A stretch of 64,000 nt of DNA from JAFAGX01 sp963759875 (GTDB lineage Bacteria; Acidobacteriota; Terriglobia; Terriglobales; Acidobacteriaceae): positions 183,159 through 247,158 of the forward strand of contig CAVXBB010000004.1 in the NCBI GenBank assembly GCA_963759875.1, read 5' to 3'. Below are positions 38,424 to 46,125 of the stretch, piece by piece (position 1 is the stretch's first letter; every line of letters begins with the position of its first letter). The notes beneath the pieces are model-generated. The model made no database searches. It had not been told where the DNA came from and saw only the letters and a program-made list of their open reading frames with translations. Position numbers and translations under genes: made by a program.

Positions 38424-40175
38424 GTGAAACGATTGTGGATTTGGGGCTCTCAATTCTCAGCCGCGCTGGTAGGGATGGCACTGCTCTGCGGATGTGGACC
38501 AAACTCAGCCAGTTCCGCTCAGGCTCAGCCTGCAACTTCCAGCGGTAACAGTGCGAGCGTGCAAACGCTCAGCTCGGAAGGCCAAGCCTGGTTGGCCGCA
38601 GCCGTTGGCGCTGGCAACCTCCCCGATCTGCGTTGGCCCGATTTCCGCGATTACACCAAGCATGTGCAGAAATTTTACGAGTTCAATGGGAATTCGTTGT
38701 GGTGGGTTAAGGGGATGGAGCCAACCCCGCAGGCGCGAGCGGTGATTGCATTGCTGCTGCAAGCCGACCAGAAGGGACTCTCCGCCGACGACTACGACGG
38801 GCCGCGGTGGAGCGACCGGCTGGCCAAACTCAAACCTGCGACCGGGCAGCCAGCTGAGACGGACGCCGTTAAATTCGATCTCGCGCTTACGGTTTGTGTG
38901 ATGAGATATGTATCCGACCTTCATATTGGCAAAGTAAATCCGAAGCATTTCGCCTTCGCCTTGGATGTTGAGTCCAGGAAATACGACCTGCCCGAATTTC
39001 TCAAAGACCATGTCGCCGGTGCGAGCGACGTTGCCGGCGTTTTGGCGCAAGTGGAGCCGTCTTATCCCGGCTACCGGCGTACCCTTCATGCCCTGCAAAC
39101 CTACGTCGAGCTGGCGAAGAAAGACGATGGGGAGCAACTCCCGGCCGCTGCGAACGCTAAGAAGGTAATTGTGCCCGGCGACACTTATCCTGGCGTCCCA
39201 CGGCTCACGCGATTGCTTCGGTTAGTTGGCGACCTGCCGGCCGATGCGAATGTTCCCGCGGATCAATCGACCTACTCCGGTGCGCTGGTGGACGCGGTAA
39301 AGAACTTTCAGCGAAGGCTGGGCCGGGATCCGAGCGGGAAGATTGACGCTCAGACCCTGGCTGACTTGAACGTTCCCTTGAGCCGCCGCGTCCGGCAAAT
39401 GCAACTGACTCTGGAGCGCTGGCGGTGGATGCCGGATTCTTATCAAAAGTCACCGATCGTGGCGAACATCCCGGAGTTCCGTTTGCGCGCCTATGACAAG
39501 GACTTCAAGATCGCGGTGACGATGAACGTCGTCGTGGGCAAAGCCTACGGTGGCCACAACACGCCGGTGTTTAGCGACACCATGGAGTACGTCATCTTCC
39601 GGCCTTACTGGGAGGTGCCGCCTTCCATTATCCGAGGTGAGATGGTTCCGCACATTGTTCGCGACCCGGACTACCTGGCGACGAAGGGATTCGAGGTTGT
39701 GGACAGCAAGCGGAACGTCGTTTCAGAGGGGACGGTCACGCCCGAGGTGCTGGCGCAAATTCGGGCGGGGAAACTTTTCATCCGGCAGAAGCCGGGTCCA
39801 AAAAACGCGCTTGGACTGGTGAAATTCCTCTTTCCGAACAGCTACAACGTCTACATGCACGACACTCCGTCGACAGAATTCTTCGCGAAGTCGCGGCGTG
39901 ATTTCAGCCACGGTTGCATCCGGCTGGAAAGGCCCGCCGATCTGGCGGCATGGGTCCTGCGCGACAATCCGGGCTGGACTCCCGAGCGCATTCAGGCGGC
40001 GATGAACGGCAGCACAACTCAGCAGGTGAATCTCGCGCACCCGATTCCGGTGCTGATCCTCTATGCCACCGTGATCGTGCTGGACGACGGCGTCGTTCAT
40101 TTTTATGACGACATCTACGGGCACGACGCCAGTCTGGACCAAGTCCTTGCGAAGGGCTATCCGTATCCCTGGTAG
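38424..40175 (+). CDS. ldtD: Murein L,D-transpeptidase, YcbB/LdtD type
   Basis: This 583-residue enzyme makes 3-3 crosslinks in peptidoglycan. The GTG start at 38424 has GGAGG upstream and is followed by a lipoprotein-like signal peptide ending ALLCGCG. Then come a scaffold domain, a peptidoglycan-binding helical segment (SGALVDAVKNFQRRLGRDPSGKIDAQTLADLN) and the YkuD catalytic domain with SHGCIRLE (Cys498). The stretch before it, EYVIFRPYWEVPPSII, is typical of YcbB proteins. It is convergent with a MepK-like gene 325 bp downstream. Both ldtD and mepK are also neighbours in E. coli, which supports a paired role in 3-3 crosslink turnover. Confidence 0.9.
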   Translation: MKRLWIWGSQFSAALVGMALLCGCGPNSASSAQAQPATSSGNSASVQTLSSEGQAWLAAAVGAGNLPDLRWPDFRDYTKHVQKFYEFNGNSLWWVKGMEPTPQARAVIALLLQADQKGLSADDYDGPRWSDRLAKLKPATGQPAETDAVKFDLALTVCVMRYVSDLHIGKVNPKHFAFALDVESRKYDLPEFLKDHVAGASDVAGVLAQVEPSYPGYRRTLHALQTYVELAKKDDGEQLPAAANAKKVIVPGDTYPGVPRLTRLLRLVGDLPADANVPADQSTYSGALVDAVKNFQRRLGRDPSGKIDAQTLADLNVPLSRRVRQMQLTLERWRWMPDSYQKSPIVANIPEFRLRAYDKDFKIAVTMNVVVGKAYGGHNTPVFSDTMEYVIFRPYWEVPPSIIRGEMVPHIVRDPDYLATKGFEVVDSKRNVVSEGTVTPEVLAQIRAGKLFIRQKPGPKNALGLVKFLFPNSYNVYMHDTPSTEFFAKSRRDFSHGCIRLERPADLAAWVLRDNPGWTPERIQAAMNGSTTQQVNLAHPIPVLILYATVIVLDDGVVHFYDDIYGHDASLDQVLAKGYPYPW

Positions 40176-40179
40176 TGGG

Positions 40180-40425
40180 CTACTTTGAAGTCCCGGATAA
40201 ACCTACGCATACCAGGAACGCCATAACCGCAGTCGCGGACACCATGACGAGAAATGCGAAAGTCCCTATAGCCATACCAATCCAGTAGCTGATCGGTTCC
40301 TTGTCCCGGCGAGAGGTGCGGCCTTTGATTGTAAGGACACCACTGCGAAAGGATTTGTAACAACCATTTCCAAGGAGGAAGGCGATCGTCGCACAAAAAA
40401 AGAGTATGAAGAGTTCACGCGCCAC
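40180..40425 (-). CDS. Small membrane protein of unknown function (81 aa)
   Basis: The 81-residue product has two hydrophobic segments, FILFFCATIAFLLG near the N-terminus and ISYWIGMAIGTFAFLVMVSATAVMAFLV near the C-terminus, joined by a basic loop (FRSGVLTIKGRTSRRDKEP). No family is recognised. It ends 4 bp from the convergent ldtD stop and lies about 75 bp downstream of the MepK-like gene on the same strand. Confidence 0.6.
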   Translation of the reverse strand: MARELFILFFCATIAFLLGNGCYKSFRSGVLTIKGRTSRRDKEPISYWIGMAIGTFAFLVMVSATAVMAFLVCVGLSGTSK

Positions 40426-40499
40426 TTAAATCACGATTCTAGCGTTCACGCCGCTCTTTCCGCCCTCCCCTGCTCGTAGACTTCCCAGAGGGCACCAAA

Positions 40500-41048
40500 C
40501 TACCAGCGGCGTACGCGTCCCACGTCTACATGCACGAAGTCGGAACTGCGATAGTAGCCGACGCCTCCGCGTTGCAGGCGCAGCGCGGCATCCCGCACCT
40601 CGGCGGTCGGAATCCCCGGTAAGCGAATATCGATAGCCTCTGCCTGCATGTGCAGACTGTGTTGAGCCACGCCGGTATGCGGGCTGCGGGTACGCAGGAA
40701 TTCATTGCTCCAGGGAGTGCGGTATCCGCAGATGACGTTGATCTCGCCGGCGGAATCGTGAAGAGACGCGGTGAGGTCGTGGAGCAGGTCGAAGAGGTGG
40801 GGGTCGAAATGACGCACCTCTCCGGTGCGGTGATCGCGGAGATAATGATCGAGCTGGTCCAATGCCTCCGGTATGTAGGTGTCGCCGCGCCGGTAGACGA
40901 TATCGAGACGCTCGCGGGTGTGGGTGTGATAGAAACGCAGCCGGTATTCGCGCGCGGCGTGCACAGCGGATTCCGCTGTGTGCGCAAGCGGCGCGGCCAG
41001 AAATAGCGCGAGTAGCGACAGACTACATTGGCGGATTCTTGATCTCAT
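40500..41048 (-). CDS. mepK: MepK/YcbK-like murein endopeptidase (DUF882)
   Basis: The 182-residue protein has a signal peptide (CSLSLLALFLAAPLAHTAES) and a DUF882/peptidase M15-type domain. Its motifs are INVICGYRTPWSNEFLRT, VAQHSLHMQAEAIDIRLPG with the zinc ligands H and D, and SSDFVHVDVGRVRRW with the final His. E. coli MepK cleaves 3-3 crosslinks made by LdtD, and the two genes are neighbours here as well. It is periplasmic. Length equals YcbK (182 aa). Confidence 0.88.
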   Translation of the reverse strand: MRSRIRQCSLSLLALFLAAPLAHTAESAVHAAREYRLRFYHTHTRERLDIVYRRGDTYIPEALDQLDHYLRDHRTGEVRHFDPHLFDLLHDLTASLHDSAGEINVICGYRTPWSNEFLRTRSPHTGVAQHSLHMQAEAIDIRLPGIPTAEVRDAALRLQRGGVGYYRSSDFVHVDVGRVRRW

Positions 41049-41236
41049 CTTTTAAGGTGTGCTCTCTCTAAGTCCAGCCGAGTCCGCTTTGACTCTTGTG
41101 ACATAACTTCGAATTGCCGCAGTTATAGATAAGATTATAAATTGAAAAAGCGGTTCATGAAACCACGAAGTACTGCGTGGATCGCAACCTTTCAATCGAG
41201 TTCAGTTCGCGCTAAGTCGGCTCTGCATGAGCGAGG

Positions 41237-42319
41237 CTACGGCGTGGCCGGGATGCTGGGAGGGAAGCTCATGGAAATCGCGTCGTCGGAGATAAATGAA
41301 ATGAGGATGTTGGTTTCCGTCGCGACGGGCTGGCCATCTTTGAGGTAGGGACGGTAGCGCCATTGCCGAACGGCGCGGACCGCGGCCGCGGCGAGCGCAC
41401 GGTTGCCGGAGATGACTCTCACGGCGCGCACGTTGCCATCAGAATCCACAAGCGCTGTCAAAGCGACTACACCTCGAGCCCGGACACCCGGATACACCGG
41501 ATATTCAAAACGCAGCGGTGGTCTCGAGGCCGGGATACTGTCCTGGCCGGAGAGTGGGGCGTCCTCAGTCGGAACCACATCGCGGATGCGAGTCTGGGGT
41601 TTCGGAGTTGGAGGCACTGCGGCGATCGATGCCGGCTTGACACCGGCTTCAGGGGCGGTGATGAGCGGGGCTGGAGCTGCCGGCGGTGCGGTGACGGAAG
41701 AACTCTCGGCTATGGCCGCTGGCTTGGCGGAGGGTGGAGAATCCGGCAGGGCAATAGCGCTGATCTGCTGAATCTGCGGCTGACTGTGGGCCTGGGAGCG
41801 TGGTATCCCCTGCACTCGATGCCATGCGACTGCGGAAATAATGAAGAGAAACAACGTCCCGACGGCTGTTGCCAGCCTCGACGTTGCGAGTTTGAATGTC
41901 GCGGGCCTGAACGTTACAAGTCTGGACGTTAGAACTTTCGACCAGGCCACTCTGGGCAAAGACGAACGGACGGGAACGGGTTTGGGCGGGACTGCCGCAC
42001 GCTGCGCTACGACCTTTTCTGGCCGCTCCTTTTTCGGGGATGGCGAAGCGGCCGTCCGAACTTTCGGGGGCACAAAATTTTCAACCACACCGATCGCAAG
42101 CGATGCGTTGTGGGCATAAGATACGAGGCCCGCATTATTGCGGAAGAGGTTGTTGACCAGAGCCCGCTGGCGCCGGTTCAGGAGCCGGACGGAGAGCTGG
42201 TGAAAGTTGCGGAACGTCCAGAGCAGATAAATGCGTTGCCAGAGAGAAAGTTCAACCCGCATTAATCCCTGCGGTGTTTCAAACACCAGGAAGCCGGATT
42301 GGAGCCTCTCCAGAAACAT
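41237..42319 (-). CDS. TonB-family energy transducer with pentapeptide-repeat linker
   Basis: This 360-residue protein has an N-terminal cytoplasmic part of about 130 residues and a transmembrane segment (GTLFLFIISAVAWHRV). A Pro/Ala-rich periplasmic linker leads to a C-terminal TonB domain (RFEYPVYPGVRARGVVALTALVDSDGNVRAVRVISG..ALAAAAVRAVRQWRYRPYLKDG). It should transmit the proton-motive force to outer-membrane receptors. The membrane segment sits unusually late rather than at the N-terminus. Just before it the DNA carries a 15-bp tandem repeat that encodes degenerate TSRLA/TFKLA units. No ExbB or ExbD is adjacent. Confidence 0.85.
   Translation of the reverse strand: MFLERLQSGFLVFETPQGLMRVELSLWQRIYLLWTFRNFHQLSVRLLNRRQRALVNNLFRNNAGLVSYAHNASLAIGVVENFVPPKVRTAASPSPKKERPEKVVAQRAAVPPKPVPVRSSLPRVAWSKVLTSRLVTFRPATFKLATSRLATAVGTLFLFIISAVAWHRVQGIPRSQAHSQPQIQQISAIALPDSPPSAKPAAIAESSSVTAPPAAPAPLITAPEAGVKPASIAAVPPTPKPQTRIRDVVPTEDAPLSGQDSIPASRPPLRFEYPVYPGVRARGVVALTALVDSDGNVRAVRVISGNRALAAAAVRAVRQWRYRPYLKDGQPVATETNILISFISDDAISMSFPPSIPATP
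41874..41933. repeat. 15-bp tandem repeat inside the tonB-like gene
   Basis: Four imperfect units (AGCCTCGACGTTGCG, AGTTTGAATGTCGCG, GGCCTGAACGTTACA, AGTCTGGACGTTAGA) follow each other in phase with the reading frame. Read on the minus strand they give five-residue repeats just ahead of the membrane segment. Confidence 0.8.
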
Positions 42320-42578
42320 GGGTACTGCCCAGGGCCAGAGGTTTAGATGTGCAGCTTGGGTGCCACAAAGACGGATTGTAACTGATAGAAAGCAGATTTG
42401 TTATTCGTCATAGCGGGATCGGCTTTGGCGGGCTGCTGCAAAGGGTTTCATGCGCGCACCCATAGGATGCAGGCAAGCCACTTTCTACCGTGACTTAAGT
42501 TTCCACCACCTCGCCCCTCAATTGCATTTCACATTGCAACCCACCTGCCTCTACAGCACACTTAAAATCAAGGCGCTC

Positions 42579-44570
42579 ATGACCGTTGCTGCCACCAAAC
42601 CGGCGCTCTCACTCCAGGAAGCGAGAGGAATATTCCGTTCTCCCGGCCAACGGACACTGGTATTGGGCCTCCTGCTGGTGATGGTTACTCTTGCCCTCTA
42701 CAACCCGGTGTCGCGCAACGGTTTTGTGAACTTCGATGATGACCGCTATGTGACCGACAATCCGCAGGTGCGCGCGGGTCTCCATTGGAGCACGATCTCC
42801 TGGGCGTTCACCTCGCTTGAACAGGCGAACTGGCATCCGCTCACCTGGCTTTCGCACGCTCTCGATTACCAACTCTTTCATCTCAATCCCGCGGGCCATC
42901 ACTACACCAGCGTGTGGTTGCATGCCATCAACGCGCTGCTGCTGTTCTTGATTTTGCAGTGGTTCACGGGATACACGGCGCGCAGCCTGATGGTGGCCGC
43001 GCTCTTTGCCGTGCATCCTCTTAATGTGGAGTCGGTCGCTTGGGTGGCGGAGCGCAAGAACGTGCTCTCCATGCTTTTCTTGCTGCTCGCGCTCGCCGCG
43101 TATGGATGGTACGTCCGCCGGCCCGGAATCATGCGCTATCTGGCGGTTGCGGGCCTGTTCGCCATGGGCCTCATGTCCAAGCCCATGGTCATCACGCTGC
43201 CGCTACTGCTCTTGTTGCTGGATTATTGGCCGCTCGGACGGCTAATGGAGGGACGGGCGTCCTCGCCCGTCCACGAAGGGACAGCCGACGGCCGTTCAGC
43301 ATTCGCAACAGCCGCAAGCACCAAGCCTTGGTGGAAGCTGTGCCTCGAGAAGCTCCCGCTATTGACCCTCTCTGCTGCCAGCGCGATCATCACCATGATG
43401 GCGCAGCGCACGGGAGGCGCGGTGCTGACGAGTGCCGCGCATTCTCCCGTGTTGCGGCTTGAGAATGTACTGGTTTGCTATGTGCTCTACATCAGGAAAG
43501 CGCTCTGGCCATCGCACCTCGCAGCCCTCTATCCTTATCCGCACGCATTGCCGGCATGGCAGGTGGCTGCTTCCGCACTCTTGCTGCTCTCCGTCACGTG
43601 GGCCGTGTTGAAACATCACCAGCATCGCTACCTCGTCGTCGGCTGGTTCTGGTATCTGGGGACGATGGTTCCCATGATCGGCCTCGTACAGGTCGGGAAC
43701 CAGGCCATGGCCGATCGCTACGCGTATCTGCCCATGATCGGGTTTTTCGTGATGATGGTCTGGGGCGTCGCCGAATGGGTAAGTTCGCGCCGGCTTTCTG
43801 TGATGTACTCCTCCACAAAATATCTGGCCGTCGCGGGACTTGCTATTTTGCTCGCGCTGTCAGCCGTCACCCGCATTCAGATCAGTTACTGGCACGACGA
43901 CTATACTCTCTGGGCCCGCGCACTGGCCGTCACCCAGCACAACTTCGTAGCCGAAAATAATTTTGCCAATGCGTTGATCAAGCAGGGCCGGTACGACGAA
44001 GCGATCACTCACTTCCGCACCGCCTCCGCTCTTGAGCCCCTGGACCCGACCAGCCAGCTGAATCTTGGAATCTATGCCCAGGAGCACGGTGATTTGCAAC
44101 AGGCCGCGGTGCGGTATAACTCCGTGCTGCAACTGGGGACCGACATCCAACTTCGAGCGTCCGCCTACGCCAATCTCGGCACCGTCTACTTCGCCCTTCA
44201 CGATTACGCGCAGGCGCAGCAGAACTTCGACTCCGCCATCCAACTAAAGCGCGTCTTCCCCATCGCTCTGCTTGATATGGGCCTGATTGCCCAGAAGAAC
44301 GCGGAGAGCACCGCGCACTCAACCGATGCGCACTCGAATGACGACCGCTCCACTGACGACCGCTCCGCTGATCAATGGAACCGCGCCGCCGGCTACTTCG
44401 CGCGCTTTGTCGCCCTCGATCCGAGCGACGTCGGATATCTTCTTCTCGCCAATGCCCTCAATCACGCTGGCCGCCACGAGGATGCGAAACTGGCTTACCA
44501 GCAGGCCCTGCGATTGTCGGCCAACATCGACCAGGCCCAGCAGCGCGCGGCCCAGTTAGCGGCTCCGTAG
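42579..44570 (+). CDS. Multipass GT-C-like membrane protein with C-terminal TPRs (TMTC-like)
   Basis: The 663-residue protein has about ten transmembrane segments and an acidic first loop (GFVNFDDDRYVTDNPQV) typical of the GT-C glycosyltransferase fold. ANWHPLTWLSHALDYQLF, HPLNVESVAWVAERKNVLS and GLMSKPMVITLPLLLLLLDYWP are hallmarks of the bacterial TPR/DUF1736 family. At least four TPR units follow (NFANALIKQGRYDEAITHF, ANLGTVYFALHDYAQAQQNF). A protein O-glycosylation role is plausible by analogy to eukaryotic TMTC mannosyltransferases but unproven. The start was set at 42579 (AAGGCG upstream) since the earlier in-frame codons look non-coding. A GC palindrome at 43251 is inserted in frame. 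Confidence 0.85.
   Translation: MTVAATKPALSLQEARGIFRSPGQRTLVLGLLLVMVTLALYNPVSRNGFVNFDDDRYVTDNPQVRAGLHWSTISWAFTSLEQANWHPLTWLSHALDYQLFHLNPAGHHYTSVWLHAINALLLFLILQWFTGYTARSLMVAALFAVHPLNVESVAWVAERKNVLSMLFLLLALAAYGWYVRRPGIMRYLAVAGLFAMGLMSKPMVITLPLLLLLLDYWPLGRLMEGRASSPVHEGTADGRSAFATAASTKPWWKLCLEKLPLLTLSAASAIITMMAQRTGGAVLTSAAHSPVLRLENVLVCYVLYIRKALWPSHLAALYPYPHALPAWQVAASALLLLSVTWAVLKHHQHRYLVVGWFWYLGTMVPMIGLVQVGNQAMADRYAYLPMIGFFVMMVWGVAEWVSSRRLSVMYSSTKYLAVAGLAILLALSAVTRIQISYWHDDYTLWARALAVTQHNFVAENNFANALIKQGRYDEAITHFRTASALEPLDPTSQLNLGIYAQEHGDLQQAAVRYNSVLQLGTDIQLRASAYANLGTVYFALHDYAQAQQNFDSAIQLKRVFPIALLDMGLIAQKNAESTAHSTDAHSNDDRSTDDRSADQWNRAAGYFARFVALDPSDVGYLLLANALNHAGRHEDAKLAYQQALRLSANIDQAQQRAAQLAAP
43251..43272. 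repeat. Short GC palindrome inside the TPR membrane protein gene
   Basis: Arms GGACGGGCG and CGCCCGTCC are separated by TCCT. It is translated in frame as GRASSPV in a cytoplasmic or periplasmic loop after the DYWPLGRL helix. The same core (GACGGGCG/CGCCCGTC) is found in atpG at 49705. Confidence 0.8.
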
Positions 44571-44652
44571 CCGCTCGCCAGTCCCTGATCTTCCGTGACC
44601 TCGGAACGAGGCTCGCCAGTTGCTAAGCTCCGATTGAGTTCAGGAGGGCCCA

Positions 44653-45036
44653 TTGCCCGCAACCGGTCAGAAATCCGCTGTCCAATCCACCATCAAGATT
44701 CTGTACGGCGAGTCGGACGAACGCACACTCTCGGCTCAAGCCGCCGAGATGCAAAAAGCCGGGCATCACGTGACCACTGCCCTCAACCGCAATGGCGTGC
44801 AAGAAGCCCTGCGCATCGATGCCTTTGACCTCGTCATCCTCGGCGCCACCTTGTCCAAGGACGATCGCCATCACCTGCCCTACATGGTAAAGAAGGCTCA
44901 CGAGGGGACGAAGGTTCTGGTCATGCACGCCGGTACTCACCATCACGAAGTCGACGCCGCCATCGACCCCAACATCAGCATGAACCGGATTCTCGAGCGG
45001 ATCGCAGCCCTGCTCCAGCCCGCGCTGGTCCGCTAG
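44653..45036 (+). CDS. Degenerate (pseudo-)receiver domain protein
   Basis: The 127-residue protein has the pattern of a CheY-like fold: IKILYGESDERTLSAQAAEMQKAGH, DAFDLVILGATLSKDDRHHLPYMVKKA, TKVLVMHAGTH. Where the phosphoacceptor Asp should be (LVIL-D) there is a Gly, and the conserved lysine after the fifth strand is missing. Phosphorylation is therefore not expected. TTG at 44653 is supported by AGGAGG. It follows the TPR membrane protein by 82 bp and stands alone. Confidence 0.7.
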   Translation: MPATGQKSAVQSTIKILYGESDERTLSAQAAEMQKAGHHVTTALNRNGVQEALRIDAFDLVILGATLSKDDRHHLPYMVKKAHEGTKVLVMHAGTHHHEVDAAIDPNISMNRILERIAALLQPALVR

Positions 45037-45061
45037 CCGTTACCAACTTCCAGCCACAAAC

Positions 45062-45105
45062 AAAAAAAGGTCTGGCCGGGTGGAGAGAGCTCACCCCGTC
45101 AGACC
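45062..45105 (-). terminator. Strong intrinsic terminator, minus strand
   Basis: GGTCTG...CGGGTG pairs with CACCCCG...CAGACC, with single-base interruptions, around a short loop. On the minus strand the stem is followed by seven uninterrupted T residues (the A-run at 45062-45068). It terminates a leftward transcript for which no coding gene is visible. It lies just past the end of the receiver gene and might also slow plus-strand transcription. Confidence 0.75.
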
Positions 45106-45330
45106 CGCTTCCAGGCGATTCAGAGTTGACATTCTGGGCCTTTGCTTTTGGCGAAAGATCGGCCCGAACAGTCAACATTCTCCACTTTCCCAGCGGTCCA
45201 GTTGTCACAACGATGTCAACTTGTCGTCACGTTTTGTACCGCGAGGAGGGCCAAATTTAAAATGGGCCGCCAGCCAAGAAGCGGTGACGTTTCCTTGGCT
45301 ATCGGCCCATTCGATCCGGACTGGGATCGG
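45062..45330 (-). ncRNA. Candidate structured non-coding RNA upstream of the ATP synthase operon
   Basis: Read leftward, four hairpins follow each other. At 45329-45312 the arms are CGATCC/GGATCG. At 45311-45261 AATGGGCC and AGCCAAG pair with CTTGGCT and GGCCCATT. At 45176-45125 GTTGAC and GGGCC pair with GGCCC and GTCAAC, with matched 5-base internal loops. The fourth is the terminator at 45105-45062. No convincing protein frame covers them. I could not match it to tmRNA, 6S, RNase P or SRP RNA. Strand and boundaries are inferred from the terminator polarity, and the promoter was not found. Confidence 0.4.
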
Positions 45331-45432
45331 AGGTGATACCTACATCGTAGACCCTCTTCCCCGATTGTCAAGGATCAACTTTAGTGCCTCTGGGAAAGCT
45401 CCAACCCGGTCAATTGGGTGAATTGAACCCCC

Positions 45433-45502
45433 ATAATTTCAAGGTTTTCCTTCGTGTACCTTCGTGGCCTCTGTGGTCAACGGTTTCGCAAAATTGAGCC
45501 AG
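45433..45502 (+). repeat. Dispersed hairpin repeat, copy B (right half only)
   Basis: Matches the right half of the other copies: AATTTCAAGGTTTTCCTTCG, TACCTTCGTGG, TGTGGTCAACGGTTTCGC, ending AAAATTGAGCCA. The left half is missing. A perfect 12-bp palindrome (GTACCCGGGTAC, 45503-45514) follows immediately. Confidence 0.85.
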
Positions 45503-45522
45503 TACCCGGGTACTCCGATCAT

Positions 45523-45551
45523 TGACACCTTTCTCGCCACAGTGTTAATTT
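45523..45551 (+). promoter_or_regulatory. Possible promoter of the ATP synthase operon
   Basis: TTGACA at 45523-45528 is followed after 17 bases by TTAATT at 45546-45551, about 85 bp before the first atp gene. The -35 is perfect, the -10 poor. It lies just after repeat copy B. Confidence 0.35.
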
Positions 45552-45636
45552 TATTGGTTTTAGAAGTCGGTCTTCTTCCATATAGGACCAGCAAGGATTC
45601 GGTCAGCAACCGATAGTCAGTTCGATCATCAGCACA

Positions 45637-46107
45637 ATGGACCAGACACTCCGACAACTAGGCGAATTACTGCTCGGAGCCGTGCCTACCGTCATCCTGC
45701 TGGCAACCCTTTCCATTCTTTATACCTTCCTCGTCCATCGGCCGCTGACCGCGGTGCTCGCCGAACGCCGCAGCCGTACCCAGGGGGCGATGGAAAAAGC
45801 GCGCGCCGACATCGCCGCCGCCGAGGCCCGCACCGCCGACTACGAGCAGCGCCTGCGCGAAGCGCGCCAGAAGATCTTCAAGAACCAGGAAGCCCGCCGC
45901 CAGCAGGCCACCCAGTCCCGAAGCCAGGTCGTGAAGCAAGCCCGCACCCGAGCCCAGGAACAGGTCAAGCAGGCCCGCGCCGGCATGGAAGAGGATAAGC
46001 AGCAAGCCATGTCGAAGCTGCAATCGGACGCGGCCAGACTTGCCACCGAAATCGTGCGCACCGTTTTGCGCCCGATGGCATCTCCCAGTCAGGTCGGTGG
46101 GCAATGA
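45637..46107 (+). CDS. atpF: ATP synthase F0 subunit b' (first b-type subunit)
   Basis: The 156-residue protein has one N-terminal membrane helix (LLLGAVPTVILLATLSILYTFLV) and then HRPLTAVLAERRSRTQGAMEKARADIAAAEARTADYEQRL, a long helix typical of b subunits that link F0 to F1. It overlaps the next gene region by a TGA/ATG junction. Two different b-type subunits in tandem suggest a b-b' heterodimer stalk. The genes for subunits a and c do not precede it. Confidence 0.9.
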   Translation: MDQTLRQLGELLLGAVPTVILLATLSILYTFLVHRPLTAVLAERRSRTQGAMEKARADIAAAEARTADYEQRLREARQKIFKNQEARRQQATQSRSQVVKQARTRAQEQVKQARAGMEEDKQQAMSKLQSDAARLATEIVRTVLRPMASPSQVGGQ

Positions 46108-46125
46108 GAATGAAGCAGGACACGG

